In this document: in pieces, positions 1 through 8,205 of the stretch
Layout: every line of letters begins with the position of its first letter
Position numbering within the stretch: the stretch's first letter is position 1
Assembly: GCF_002261225.1 (NCBI RefSeq)
Contig: NZ_NEVM01000001.1
Coordinates: 310,001 to 374,000, forward strand
DNA length: 64,000 bases
Direction: 5' to 3'
Source of the DNA: Bordetella genomosp. 10
GTDB taxonomy: Bacteria > Pseudomonadota > Gammaproteobacteria > Burkholderiales > Burkholderiaceae_B
Made by a program: the position numbers and the translations under genes
Notes under the pieces: generated by a model
What the model was told of the DNA's origin: nothing
The model's input: the letters and a program-made list of their open reading frames with translations, nothing else
The model's database searches: none

Positions 1-1838
1 TGCGCCAGCAGGGCCGTCAGTGCCGCATAGCGCGCATGCGTCCAGACCTTTTCGTATTCGACGCGGGACGCGCTGTGGCCGAAGGTGGCCGGGGGAACCG
101 GCTCGCGGATGCGCGAGGCCCGCAGCGCCTCGGTGGCGGCGTGGTCCACCACGAGGTCGGACCCCAGGACCACGCCATAGTCTTCCCGCGCGCTGGTTCG
201 CGAAATGAAGCCGCGCGCCACGTCCTGCCGGACCAGGTCCGCCGGGCGCAGCAGCGGGTCGCCGTAGCCGCCGGCGCCGGGCCCCTGGATCAGGATGACG
301 TCGCCGGGATCGCAATTCACGATGTCTATCGAACCCAGTTCCACGCATTGCGGCGTGTCGGGGTTGCGGGCGAAGCGCGACGGCTTGCCGGCCTTGCCGC
401 CCGCCAGGCCCCAGGCCGCGAAGCGCGACCGGTCGCGATTGCGCGCCGTCACCATGGACTGCGGCGCGAAGAGCTGGAACTCCATTTCGAGTCCCGAGCC
501 CCCGCGGTATCGGCCGGGGCCGCCGGAATCCTGCACCAGACCGTAGCGGCGTATGCGTATGGGCACCTCGGCCTCGTTGATTTCCACCGGGGTGTTCTTC
601 AGGTAGGACATGTTGGCGCCGCAACCCTCGGCGCCGTCGCGCAGCGGACCGCCGCCGGCGCCGCCCGCCACCGGCCCGATGGAGGCCATGACCGGACGGC
701 CGTCGCGCGTCGAGGTCTTGACGTTCATGATGGACATGCCGCTGCCGGGCGACGCGGGCATACGGTCCGGCACCACGCGGCAGAACGCGCCGATCGTCGC
801 GACCTGGGACAGGTTGCACATCAGGCTACGCATGCCCACGGCGGCGGGCTTGACCGCGTTCATGACCGTTCCTTCGGGAAGGACGGCGCGCACCGGGCGC
901 ATCAGGCCGGCGTTCAAGGTAATGGTGGGATCCAGGCAGTACAGCGCATAGACCGCGCCCACCATGGCCAGCGAATGGCGTTCGTTGCCGCCGGTGGGCA
1001 CGTTCATGGACGAGACCAGTTGCGGATCGCTGCCGGTGTAGTCCAGGGTCATCGTGTCGCCATGGATTTTCAGCGTCACGCAGACGCGCACCGGATAGCC
1101 GTTGGCCTGGTCCTCGTCGGCGTAGTCGGCGAAGAAGTACTCGCCGTCGGGCAGGCCGCGGATGACGCTGCGGGCCTGGGCGTCGGCATAGTCCAGCAGT
1201 TGCGACATGCCGGCGCGGAAGGCTTCCTTGCCGAAGCGCCCGATGACTTCGTGGATCTTGCGTTCGCCGACGTTGGCGCAGGCGATCTGCGCGTTCAGGT
1301 CGCCCCAGTTCTGCTCGGGCAGCCGCACGTTGGTGTTGATGATCTGCAGCAGGTCTTCATTGAGCTTGCCGTCGCGCATGAGCCGCATGGGCGGAATGCG
1401 CAGGCCTTCCTGGTAGCACTCGGTCAGGCTGCGCGACAGCGAGGCGGGCACGGCGCCGCCGACGTCGGTGTTGTGCACATGGTTGCCGACGAAGCACATC
1501 AGCTCGCCTTCCCAGAAGACCGGCTTCCACATGTGCAGGTCGGGGGCGTGGGTGGCGACGAAGCCGGAGTAGGGATCGGACACCACGCAGATGTCCCCTT
1601 CGCGGTAATCGAAGCGGTCGATGACGCCGCTGTAGTCCAGGCCCGTGTACCACGTCGCGCCGAAGGTCTTGGGCGAGGCCACGGTCAGGCCCTGGGCGGT
1701 CATCACCTGGCAGGAGAAATCCTCGGTCTCTTTCACGAAGGTGGAGTAGGCCGTGCGCATCAACGTCCAGCCCATGCTTTCGGCGACGGCGGCGCAGTAG
1801 TTGGCCAGGACCTGCAATGTCATATTGGTGTGCTTCAC
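1..1838 (-). CDS. hyuB: hydantoinase B / oxoprolinase-family beta subunit (3' end beyond window)
   Basis: The reading frame is open from a GTG at 1838 to the window edge (612 codons visible), so the C-terminus is missing. The N-terminal region reads MTLQVLANYCAAVAESMGW, followed by MRTAYSTFVKETEDFS and a GNHVHNTDVGG stretch, which is typical of N-methylhydantoinase B/HyuB proteins. These pair with HyuA to hydrolyse cyclic amides such as hydantoins or 5-oxoproline in the cytoplasm, usually with ATP. The GTG start overlaps the hyuA stop (GTGA), indicating translational coupling; an ATG five codons further in (1823) is an alternative. The exact substrate cannot be read from the sequence. Confidence 0.9.
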   Translation of the reverse strand, partial: MKHTNMTLQVLANYCAAVAESMGWTLMRTAYSTFVKETEDFSCQVMTAQGLTVASPKTFGATWYTGLDYSGVIDRFDYREGDICVVSDPYSGFVATHAPDLHMWKPVFWEGELMCFVGNHVHNTDVGGAVPASLSRSLTECYQEGLRIPPMRLMRDGKLNEDLLQIINTNVRLPEQNWGDLNAQIACANVGERKIHEVIGRFGKEAFRAGMSQLLDYADAQARSVIRGLPDGEYFFADYADEDQANGYPVRVCVTLKIHGDTMTLDYTGSDPQLVSSMNVPTGGNERHSLAMVGAVYALYCLDPTITLNAGLMRPVRAVLPEGTVMNAVKPAAVGMRSLMCNLSQVATIGAFCRVVPDRMPASPGSGMSIMNVKTSTRDGRPVMASIGPVAGGAGGGPLRDGAEGCGANMSYLKNTPVEINEAEVPIRIRRYGLVQDSGGPGRYRGGSGLEMEFQLFAPQSMVTARNRDRSRFAAWGLAGGKAGKPSRFARNPDTPQCVELGSIDIVNCDPGDVILIQGPGAGGYGDPLLRPADLVRQDVARGFISRTSAREDYGVVLGSDLVVDHAATEALRASRIREPVPPATFGHSASRVEYEKVWTHARYAALTALLA

Positions 1839-3883
1839 GCTTGCTCCCCTTCGGTAATGCGGAGATTGCCGTACGCGTCCACGCGGGCGGCGTAGCCGGG
1901 CGGGACGACGGTCGTGCAGTCTTCCTGCGCGACGATGGCCGGCCCGCCGAAGTATTGGCCGGGCTTGAGGTCGGCGCGCCAGTAATGCGCCGCGTCGTGC
2001 GGGGCGCCGTCCATCCATACCCGCACGTGGCCCTTGGGCGTGGCGGCGCTGCGGTCCAGCGCCAGGCGCGGGAATTCGGGCTTGATGGTCTTGCCCGAGA
2101 TGACCAGCCGGATGCTGATGACCTGCACGGCGGCCTCGGGATCGGCGTGGCCGTAGAGGCGCTTGTGTTCCTGGTGGAATGCGTCGATCAGCGCCTGCAT
2201 GTCGCCGCGGCGGATGGCGTCGACGTCCAGGCGCGTGTCTATCTCGAAACTCTGTCCGCGATAGCGCATCTCGGCAGAGGGAATCAGTTCGTAGTCGCCG
2301 CGATAGCCCTGGCCCTCGCGCAGCCAGTGGACGGCCCGCGCTTCCAGCGCGTCGAACTCTTCGGCGATGCGCGCCATGGAGGCCGGCGCCGCGTCCACGT
2401 AGACGGTGGAGAGAAAATCGTTCTTGACGTCGGCGATGAGGCCGCCCAGCGCCGACAGCACGCCCGGCGTGGTCGGGATCACGACTTCCTTCATGCGCAG
2501 TTCCCGCGCCAGGAAGCAGGCCAGCATCGGTCCGGCGCCGCCGAACCCGAGCAGGGAGAACTCGCGCGGGTCTATGCCGAACCGGGAAATCAGCGCCGAG
2601 GTATCGGTGTACATGCCGGAGACGGCGATATTGACGATGGCCTCGGCGGTTTCCTCGACGCTGCTCTTCAACTTCTCCGCCAGTTCGCCGACGACGCGGC
2701 GCGAGGCTTCGCGGTCGACCTTGACCGCGTTGTAGCCCAGGTCGGAATGGCCGATGGCGCCCATGGCGACGAAGGCGTCCGTGATGGTGGCGCGCGTGCC
2801 GCCCCGGCCGTAGCAGGCGGGGCCCGGGGTGGATCCGGCGCTTTCGGGGCCGACGCGCAACACGTTCTGGCCGTCCACCCAGGCGATGGAGCCGCCGCCT
2901 TCGCCGATGGAGCTGACCGAGACCGACGGGATATAGATCTGGAATTCGCCGATCAGCTCGCCCACGCCGTATTGGGGCGCGCCGTCGATGATGATGGCCA
3001 CGTCGGCGCTGGTGCCGCCGATGTCCAGGCTCATGCAGCGGTCGATGCCGGCGACCTTGGCGACATAGGCCGCGCCGATCACGCCGGAGGCCGTTCCCGA
3101 CAGGATCATCTGCACGCAGTCCTGCTTGCCCTGCTCGGCCGTCATCACGCCGCCGTTGGACTTGGTCAGGCGGGGCTCGCCGCGCACGCCGGCCTCGGCC
3201 AGGGCCTTCTGCAGGGATCCCAGATATTGGGCCACGCGTGGCTGCACATAGCCGCCGATCACCGTGGTCACCGTGCGTTCGTATTCCCGGATAATGGGCC
3301 AGGTCACGCTGGAGCAGAACACGGACATGCCGGGGGCCACCGAGAGGATCACGTCCTTGACGCGCATCTCGTGCGCCGGATTGCGGTAGGAATGCAGCAG
3401 CGAGACCACGATGCCGTCGGCCTTCGCCGCCTGCGCGGCCTTGACCGCGGCCTTCACGGCATCCTCGTCCAGCGGCTCCAGCTCCTCGCCCGCGGCGTCC
3501 AGGCGGCCCGGGATGCCGAACACCATGTCCCGGGGAATCAGCGGCTCGGGACGCTTGGAAAGCAGGTTGTACATATCGGCGATCTTCAGGCGGCCGATCT
3601 CCAGCACGTCGCGAAAGCCTTCCGTGGCGAACAGCGCCAGCTTCAGGCCCTTGCGCTGGATGACGGTGTTGATGCCCACCGTGGTGCCATGCGTGAAGTA
3701 GGAGATATCGCGCGGCTTGATGCCGTAGCGCTCCTCGGCCAGGGCGATGCCGGTCATCACCTCGGCGCCCGGCTGGTCCGGGCGGGAGAAGGTCTTCAGG
3801 CTCTTCAGTGTCTGCGTCTCTTCGTCGAACAGGGCGAAGTCCGTGAAGGAGCCGCCGATGTCGACGCCTATGCGATATGCCAT
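1835..3883 (-). CDS. hyuA: hydantoinase A / N-methylhydantoinase family ATP-binding subunit
   Basis: This 682-residue protein has the ASKHA-type phosphate motifs GVDIGGSFTDF (residues 6-16) and DIGGTSADV (287-295), plus THGTTVGINTVIQ near residue 64. These are diagnostic of HyuA/5-oxoprolinase N-terminal and central domains, and length is normal for the family. The chosen ATG (3881-3883) has an AGGA-like Shine-Dalgarno site a few bases upstream; a longer frame to 3964 lacks family sequence. It works with HyuB, whose start overlaps its stop. The polyamine-type binding protein gene lies just upstream in the same direction, suggesting import and hydrolysis of a cyclic amide or N-carbamyl compound. 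Substrate specificity is unknown. Confidence 0.93.
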   Translation of the reverse strand: MAYRIGVDIGGSFTDFALFDEETQTLKSLKTFSRPDQPGAEVMTGIALAEERYGIKPRDISYFTHGTTVGINTVIQRKGLKLALFATEGFRDVLEIGRLKIADMYNLLSKRPEPLIPRDMVFGIPGRLDAAGEELEPLDEDAVKAAVKAAQAAKADGIVVSLLHSYRNPAHEMRVKDVILSVAPGMSVFCSSVTWPIIREYERTVTTVIGGYVQPRVAQYLGSLQKALAEAGVRGEPRLTKSNGGVMTAEQGKQDCVQMILSGTASGVIGAAYVAKVAGIDRCMSLDIGGTSADVAIIIDGAPQYGVGELIGEFQIYIPSVSVSSIGEGGGSIAWVDGQNVLRVGPESAGSTPGPACYGRGGTRATITDAFVAMGAIGHSDLGYNAVKVDREASRRVVGELAEKLKSSVEETAEAIVNIAVSGMYTDTSALISRFGIDPREFSLLGFGGAGPMLACFLARELRMKEVVIPTTPGVLSALGGLIADVKNDFLSTVYVDAAPASMARIAEEFDALEARAVHWLREGQGYRGDYELIPSAEMRYRGQSFEIDTRLDVDAIRRGDMQALIDAFHQEHKRLYGHADPEAAVQVISIRLVISGKTIKPEFPRLALDRSAATPKGHVRVWMDGAPHDAAHYWRADLKPGQYFGGPAIVAQEDCTTVVPPGYAARVDAYGNLRITEGEQA

Positions 3884-3978
3884 CTTGCATTCCTCATTCG
3901 GTGGAGCAGCCCGGGAACGGGTTATCCGGACGTGCGATGTAACGGCGCCCATGCCGGCGTCCATGCCGGCGGACAGCG

Positions 3979-4003
3979 CGCGGCGCCTTGCGCCGGCGCC
4001 GCG
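3979..4003 (-). other. strong intercistronic hairpin between binding protein gene and hyuA
   Basis: A perfect 9-bp G+C-only stem (CGCGGCGCC at 3979-3987, GGCGCCGCG at 3995-4003) closes a 7-nt loop, one base past the stop codon of the binding-protein gene. No T-run follows on the minus strand, so it does not look like a terminator. Such hairpins often protect the 3' end of binding-protein mRNA from exonucleases and raise its level relative to downstream genes. That role is inferred here. Confidence 0.5.
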
Positions 4004-4004
4004 G

Positions 4005-5036
4005 TCAGCGTCCGATCTGCTTGTTCCAGGCTTCCACCCACTGGTTCTGGAGCTTGTTGATCTCCACGAACGGCGGGAAGGCCAGTTGGTCGAACTTGGT
4101 GATTTCGTGCTCGACGGCCGGATCGAATTTCGCCTTGGAATTGCCCACGCCGTAGCGGATGCTGCTGCCGAAGCAGCCCTGGGCTTCGGCGCTCATGGTG
4201 AAGTTGGCGAACTCCATGGCCAGCGGGCGGGCGTTCTTGATGACCTGGGTCCAGGTCATGGCGGCCACCGCGCCGGGCGCCGGGCTGATATAGCCGAAAT
4301 TGTCCTTGTTGCCGTCGTCGATGAAGGCCCAGGCGCGGCCGTCCCAATACATGGCCAGGTCGAACTCGCCGCTTTTCAGGCCGTTGAGCACCTGGTTGGG
4401 ATCGGTCCAGAACTCCAGGTTCCCGCTCTTCTGCATCTTCTTGATGATGTCCAGGCCGGGCTGGATGTTGTGCTCGTCGCCGCCTTCGAGCTTGGCGAAG
4501 TTCCAGATATTGACGCTGGTGGATCCCGGGTAGTTGATGGACGGCATGGCCGCCGTCCAGTCGCCGGCCAGCGTGCCCTTGATGAAGTCCTGCCAGGACT
4601 TGGGCGGGTTCTTTACCGTCTTCTTGTTGTAGATGATGCCCATGGAGCCGTAGTTGTGCACCACGCCGTAGCCCTTGCCTATGTCGGCGAAATAAGGGGT
4701 GAGGTCTTTGACGTTGGGCGCGTTCTCCGGGGTAATCTTCTGGGCCATGCCGCGCTGGGCTACGTCGAAGGCATAGTCCGAAGGGATGAATATCACGTCG
4801 AAGGGCGGATGCTCGGGGCTGGCGGCGATCTGGTTGATCCATTGCACGGGTGTGCCCAGGACCACGTCCACCTTCTTGCCCGTGGCCTTTTCGAAGGCCG
4901 CGATGTCGCATTGGCGGAGGCTTTGTTCCCATTGGCCGCCGAACGCGGCGACCGTCAGGTCGGCCGCTGGCGCCGTGTGGGACAGCGTGGCGAGAAGAAC
5001 GCCGGAAACTACGTACCCAACTCGTTTCGTGTGCAT
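4005..5036 (-). CDS. periplasmic substrate-binding protein, spermidine/putrescine (PotD) type
   Basis: The 343-residue product starts with a Sec-type signal peptide (MHTKRVGYVVSGVLLATLS, cleavage near TAPAA|D). It then has the family-1 solute-binding fold: VAAFGGQWEQSL, FDVIFIPSDYAFDV, NYGSMGIIYNKK and FDLAMYWDGRAWAF. These match PotD-like and other family-1 extracellular binding proteins for polyamines, thiamine or related cations. A GGGGGT-like ribosome site precedes the ATG. No permease or ATPase gene lies next to it in the window; partners may lie beyond the left edge after hyuB. Probably it delivers the substrate of HyuAB, though this is inferred only from position. Confidence 0.85.
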   Translation of the reverse strand: MHTKRVGYVVSGVLLATLSHTAPAADLTVAAFGGQWEQSLRQCDIAAFEKATGKKVDVVLGTPVQWINQIAASPEHPPFDVIFIPSDYAFDVAQRGMAQKITPENAPNVKDLTPYFADIGKGYGVVHNYGSMGIIYNKKTVKNPPKSWQDFIKGTLAGDWTAAMPSINYPGSTSVNIWNFAKLEGGDEHNIQPGLDIIKKMQKSGNLEFWTDPNQVLNGLKSGEFDLAMYWDGRAWAFIDDGNKDNFGYISPAPGAVAAMTWTQVIKNARPLAMEFANFTMSAEAQGCFGSSIRYGVGNSKAKFDPAVEHEITKFDQLAFPPFVEINKLQNQWVEAWNKQIGR

Positions 5037-5452
5037 GAGCGACCCCCTGGGAACTGTTGTGACGCGGCTAAAATAATTTCACTGATTAAAAGAACGAGCA
5101 AGATTTTTTTAGTGGATTTCGGACTTCCGAGGGTAAACGAGAGGTGGGGGCATATCGGAATCCGGGCCAGAATGCGCTGGGAATCGCTATGGATAGATAT
5201 CAATCAATTGAAAATAAAGGACAATTGGATGCCTTTCTGGTGCGTCGCAAAAAATCCGGTCCATGGCCGCGGCAGCTTGAAGGACCTTGTGATGGAGTCT
5301 GATAATTTCAATGAAAACCCGATTGAATTTCAATGGGCGCCATTGTTAAAATCCTCGCCCGCTACTCTGGGCGCCAGAGGTACCGTGTTGGATGGCTCGA
5401 ACGGTGTCGCGCAATTCAAGCGGAGGACGCAGTCATCAGAGGAGAGGATGTG
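5037..5452. promoter_or_regulatory. A+T-rich divergent control region with repeated AATTTCANTG elements
   Basis: This 416-bp gene-free stretch separates the binding-protein gene (minus) from the XRE-cupin regulator (plus) and is visibly richer in A+T than its surroundings. ATAATTTCANTGA occurs at 5073-5085 (37-49 bp before the binding-protein start) and again at 5302-5314. A third AATTTCAATG lies at 5326-5335, 22 bp from the second copy. The last two copies are themselves palindromic (TTTCA-A-TGAAA at 5306-5316; ATTGAA-T-TTCAAT at 5322-5334). The simplest reading is an operator set for the adjacent XRE-cupin protein. No start is convincing for the longer frame that crosses this region. Confidence 0.5.
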
Positions 5453-6100
5453 ATGGATAACGAGAACATCGTGGCGCCCGAGGAAGCCGTCAGGGAGGCC
5501 ACGAAGGAAGGCCCGTCGGGAGCGGGCAAGGGCGTGGGCGCGATCTTGCGCCGCCTGCGCATGGAGAAGGGTTGGACGCTGCAGGAACTGGCGCGCGCCT
5601 CGGGCGTTTCCGTGGGCATGATCAGCCAGATCGAGCGTGACCTGGCCAATCCGTCGGTGCGCGTGCTGACCGCCATCCGGCAAGCCCTCGGCGCGCCCGT
5701 GCCCGCCGTGTTCAGCGAAGTGGCGCCCTCGCGCGCAGGCGGGGAATCCGGGGATCCGGCATTCGTGCGGCGGGCGTCGCAGCGGCCTTTCCTGGAACTG
5801 GGTTCCGTGCGCAAGGAGCTGCTGACGTCCAGCGGACATCACCATCTGCAGATGATGATCCTGCACATCGAGCCCGGCGGGCATTCCGGCAAGACGGCCT
5901 TGAGCTATCCCGCGGAAAAAGGCGGCATGGTGCTGTCCGGCGAGCTGCTGCTCAAGGTCGACGGGCGCGAGGCGCGCTTGAAGGAAGGCGATAGCTTCGT
6001 CTTCGACAGCGCGCTGGCGCACAGCTTCAGCAATCCCACGGACAAGCCGACCCAGGTCATGTGGATCATCGGCAGCGTCCAGTTGGACCGCCATCTGTAG
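5453..6100 (+). CDS. XRE-family transcriptional regulator with C-terminal cupin domain
   Basis: The 215-residue protein has an N-terminal helix-turn-helix (residues about 28-82: LRRLRMEKGWTLQELARASG, then SVGMISQIERDLANPS) and a C-terminal cupin (about 115-212) ending PTQVMWIIGSVQLD. The layout is that of PuuR/SutR-like repressors, in which the cupin senses a small ligand such as an amino acid or polyamine. The ATG at 5453 is preceded by GGAGAGGATG; a longer frame from 5333 runs through probable operator sequence and is rejected. Divergence from the polyamine-type binding protein and hyuAB suggests it controls that transcription unit and itself. Confidence 0.88.
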   Translation: MDNENIVAPEEAVREATKEGPSGAGKGVGAILRRLRMEKGWTLQELARASGVSVGMISQIERDLANPSVRVLTAIRQALGAPVPAVFSEVAPSRAGGESGDPAFVRRASQRPFLELGSVRKELLTSSGHHHLQMMILHIEPGGHSGKTALSYPAEKGGMVLSGELLLKVDGREARLKEGDSFVFDSALAHSFSNPTDKPTQVMWIIGSVQLDRHL

Positions 6101-6127
6101 CCGTCCAGGCTATACCGCTAAGCCATA

Positions 6128-7057
6128 TCACTTTGATCTGGCTCGTTTCTTGCCGAAATTGAAGACGCACAGGCGGTTGAGCCTGGCCAATTCCGCGAGC
6201 ACGATCTCGCGCAGCGCCGCCAGCGCGGTGCTGGGGGCGCCCTCGATGCGGGTCGCCATCATCAGGTGGCGGTTCAACTGGACGCCGGACACCTCGGTGA
6301 GCGTGACGCTGGCGGCGCTGCGCGGCTCCTTGAACACCGACACCGGCATCAGCGTGCACCAGTCGCCCTCGTGCACCAGTTCGCGGATGGCGTCGACCGA
6401 ATCGATTTCCGAGTGAATGTTCAGGTGCACGCCCATGGGTTGGAGCTGGCGTTCCACCACGGTGCGGTGCAGCGTGGTCATCAGCAGCGGGATGCGGGAC
6501 AGTTCGGCCAGCGAAATGATGGGATCCATCTTCATGGACTTCGGCGTGGCCAGCGCGAACGGTTCGCCCACCAGCGGATGCAGCGCGAGCGGACGGCCCG
6601 CGCTGGCGCCCATGCTGGTGATGATGGCCATGTCCAGCATGCCTTTCTCCAGCATGTCCAGCAGTTCGGGCGTAAAGGCCTCGCGCACGACCAGTTGCAT
6701 CCGGTCCAGCGTGCGGTGGCAGCGCTCGAACAGGCCGGGCACCAGCACGCGCGACAGGGTGGGGGACACGCCGAGGACCACGCGGCTTTCGCCGCTTTCC
6801 GCCGGCCCGGCCAACTGGCGCTTCACGCGCTGGGCCTCGTCCAGCATGCGCTGCGCGGCCTCGTAGAGCGTCACGCCGGCCTGGGTCAGGCGCACGCCGC
6901 GCGCGGTGCGCTGCAGCAGGGGCACGCCCATCTCTTCTTCCAGCGCGTGCATTTGCCGGCTGAGCGCCGGCTGCGCGATCGCGATGGCCTCGGCGGCGGC
7001 CGTCAGGCTGCCCGCGTCGGCGATCGCCACGAAGTATTTCAAGGTACGGAGGTTCAC
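6128..7057 (-). CDS. LysR-family transcriptional regulator
   Basis: The 309-residue product begins NLRTLKYFVAIADAGSLTAA and has the LysR winged helix (residues about 3-62, with QPALSRQMHALEEEMGVPLL) followed by a periplasmic-binding-like effector domain. The start is a GTG at 7057, chosen because family homology begins exactly there; the frame continues upstream without family sequence. It is divergent from the small cupin gene at 7217, the usual arrangement for a LysR regulator and its target. The XRE-cupin gene converges on it from the other side with a 27-bp gap. The effector is unknown. Confidence 0.9.
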   Translation of the reverse strand: MNLRTLKYFVAIADAGSLTAAAEAIAIAQPALSRQMHALEEEMGVPLLQRTARGVRLTQAGVTLYEAAQRMLDEAQRVKRQLAGPAESGESRVVLGVSPTLSRVLVPGLFERCHRTLDRMQLVVREAFTPELLDMLEKGMLDMAIITSMGASAGRPLALHPLVGEPFALATPKSMKMDPIISLAELSRIPLLMTTLHRTVVERQLQPMGVHLNIHSEIDSVDAIRELVHEGDWCTLMPVSVFKEPRSAASVTLTEVSGVQLNRHLMMATRIEGAPSTALAALREIVLAELARLNRLCVFNFGKKRARSK

Positions 7058-7144
7058 TGCCGCTCGCCTTAAAGGTCCATCGCAGAATGATATACCTGCC
7101 TGCCCATTCGGCATTGGACGCTGGCGGCGCCGGGTGTCTAGACT

Positions 7145-7195
7145 TTCAGGATTCGTGACCGCTGGCGGCGGGTCCGCCGCGCCACATATCCTGAA
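7145..7195. promoter_or_regulatory. inverted repeat TTCAGGAT...ATCCTGAA upstream of cupin gene
   Basis: Eight-base arms at 7145-7152 and 7188-7195 are perfect inverted copies separated by 35 bp, within the 159-bp space between the divergent LysR and cupin genes. This could be a binding site pair for the LysR protein, although the spacing is longer than a classic T-N11-A box. The right arm lies just before the cupin ribosome-binding site, so it could also affect the 5' untranslated region. Confidence 0.3.
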
Positions 7196-7216
7196 TATTG
7201 ACGAGGAGCACGCAGC

Positions 7217-7660
7217 ATGACCCCCACCGCGCAAGCCCAGGCCCCGGCGCAGGCCGGCCTCAACAAGCCCCAGATCTTCCATCCGGACCAGATGAAGGCT
7301 TACGAGCGCGGCGGCGGCGCCCGCACCATTCCGCTGGCCAGCGCCTCCAAGGGCGCGGAAGCCTTCATCAACGGCATTACCGAATTCGGGCCCGGCGCCA
7401 GGATTCCCTTCCACTATCACAACTGTGAAGAGAGCGTCATGCTGCTGGAGGGCGACGCCATGTTCGACATCGACGGACAGGAATTCCACCTCAAGCCCAT
7501 GGACACCACCTGGATCCCGGCCGGCGTCCCGCACCGCTTCCGCAACCTGTCGGAGACCGAGGGAATGAAAATCCTGTGGATCTACGGCTCGGTCAACGCG
7601 ACCCGCACCTTGGTGGAGACCGGCGAAACGCGGCCGATCACGGCGGAGCACAAGGGCTGA
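7217..7660 (+). CDS. small cupin-domain protein
   Basis: The 147-residue single-domain protein has a cupin barrel with the metal-binding pattern PFHYHNCEESVMLLEG (motif 1, two His and a Glu) and IPAGVPHRFRNLSE (motif 2, His). It has no signal peptide, so it should be cytoplasmic. An AGGAG-like site precedes the ATG. The metal ligands are intact, so it may be a small dioxygenase or isomerase or a ligand-binding protein; similar proteins accompany aromatic or amino-acid catabolic genes. Its probable regulator is the divergent LysR protein. The reaction cannot be assigned. Confidence 0.82.
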   Translation: MTPTAQAQAPAQAGLNKPQIFHPDQMKAYERGGGARTIPLASASKGAEAFINGITEFGPGARIPFHYHNCEESVMLLEGDAMFDIDGQEFHLKPMDTTWIPAGVPHRFRNLSETEGMKILWIYGSVNATRTLVETGETRPITAEHKG

Positions 7661-7724
7661 CGAGGAGGACGCCAGGCCGGTAGCGCATACCGGCTGCGGC
7701 GCAGGCCTTCGGCGCGTCGCCGCG

Positions 7725-8039
7725 CTACTTTACCGTCTGGATAACCTCGAAACCCTCGAATTCGGGGTGACCGAGATAGAGCGACCGGGTCCCGCCGCCG
7801 GCATTGCGATGCGCGGCGCGGAATGCCTCGGACCGCGTCCAGCCTTCGAAGGAGGCCTGGTCGGCCCAGACCGTGTGGCTCGAATACAGGACATGGTCCT
7901 CCTTCTTCGGGCCTCTCAGCAGATGGAACTCGACAAAACCGGGCACTTCCTTCAGGTGCGTATCCCGGTTCGTCCACAGTTGCTCGAACTCGAGCTCGGC
8001 GCCCGGGGCTACCTTGAAACGGTTCATGGCGATGTACAT
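7725..8039 (-). CDS. antibiotic-biosynthesis-monooxygenase fold protein, IsdG/HmoA-like haem-degrading type
   Basis: The 104-residue protein is a single ABM ferredoxin-like domain. It carries the three residues used by IsdG-type haem monooxygenases at nearly the same numbers: Asn6 (MYIAMN), Trp67 (FEGW) and His77 (FRAAH). Between them is PGFVEFHLLRG, as in HmoA. The ATG at 8039 has AAGGA upstream; a longer frame to 8120 adds no family sequence. IsdG enzymes open the haem ring to release iron. It stands alone, converging on the cupin gene and divergent from the SDR gene, with no haem transport genes nearby, so a quinol or general ABM role is still possible. Confidence 0.8.
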   Translation of the reverse strand: MYIAMNRFKVAPGAELEFEQLWTNRDTHLKEVPGFVEFHLLRGPKKEDHVLYSSHTVWADQASFEGWTRSEAFRAAHRNAGGGTRSLYLGHPEFEGFEVIQTVK

Positions 8040-8205
8040 GGCGGGTGATCCTTGTCGAAACATGATGGCTACGCCACTGTACCCGACTGGGGCCGCCGGC
8101 CGCATCGCCATGGGTTCCACTTAAGGGGACTTCAATATATCTGAACTTGCGCCGCTCGAACGTCGCTACAGTGACTCGATCAAGCTGCCAGGAAGAGGAT
8201 ATCAA

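Noticed and set aside
36..1895. 619-codon open frame on the plus strand opposite hyuB
   Set aside because: Its composition is His/Val/Gly-rich antisense sequence, whereas the minus strand encodes a clear HyuB protein.
1817..4060. 747-codon plus-strand open frame opposite hyuA
   Set aside because: It is an antisense frame of a high-G+C gene; no family-like motifs, and the opposite strand has HyuA motifs.
6128..7651. 507-codon minus-strand reading that would fuse extra sequence to the LysR N-terminus
   Set aside because: The first 198 codons are antisense to the cupin gene; LysR homology starts at the GTG at 7057.
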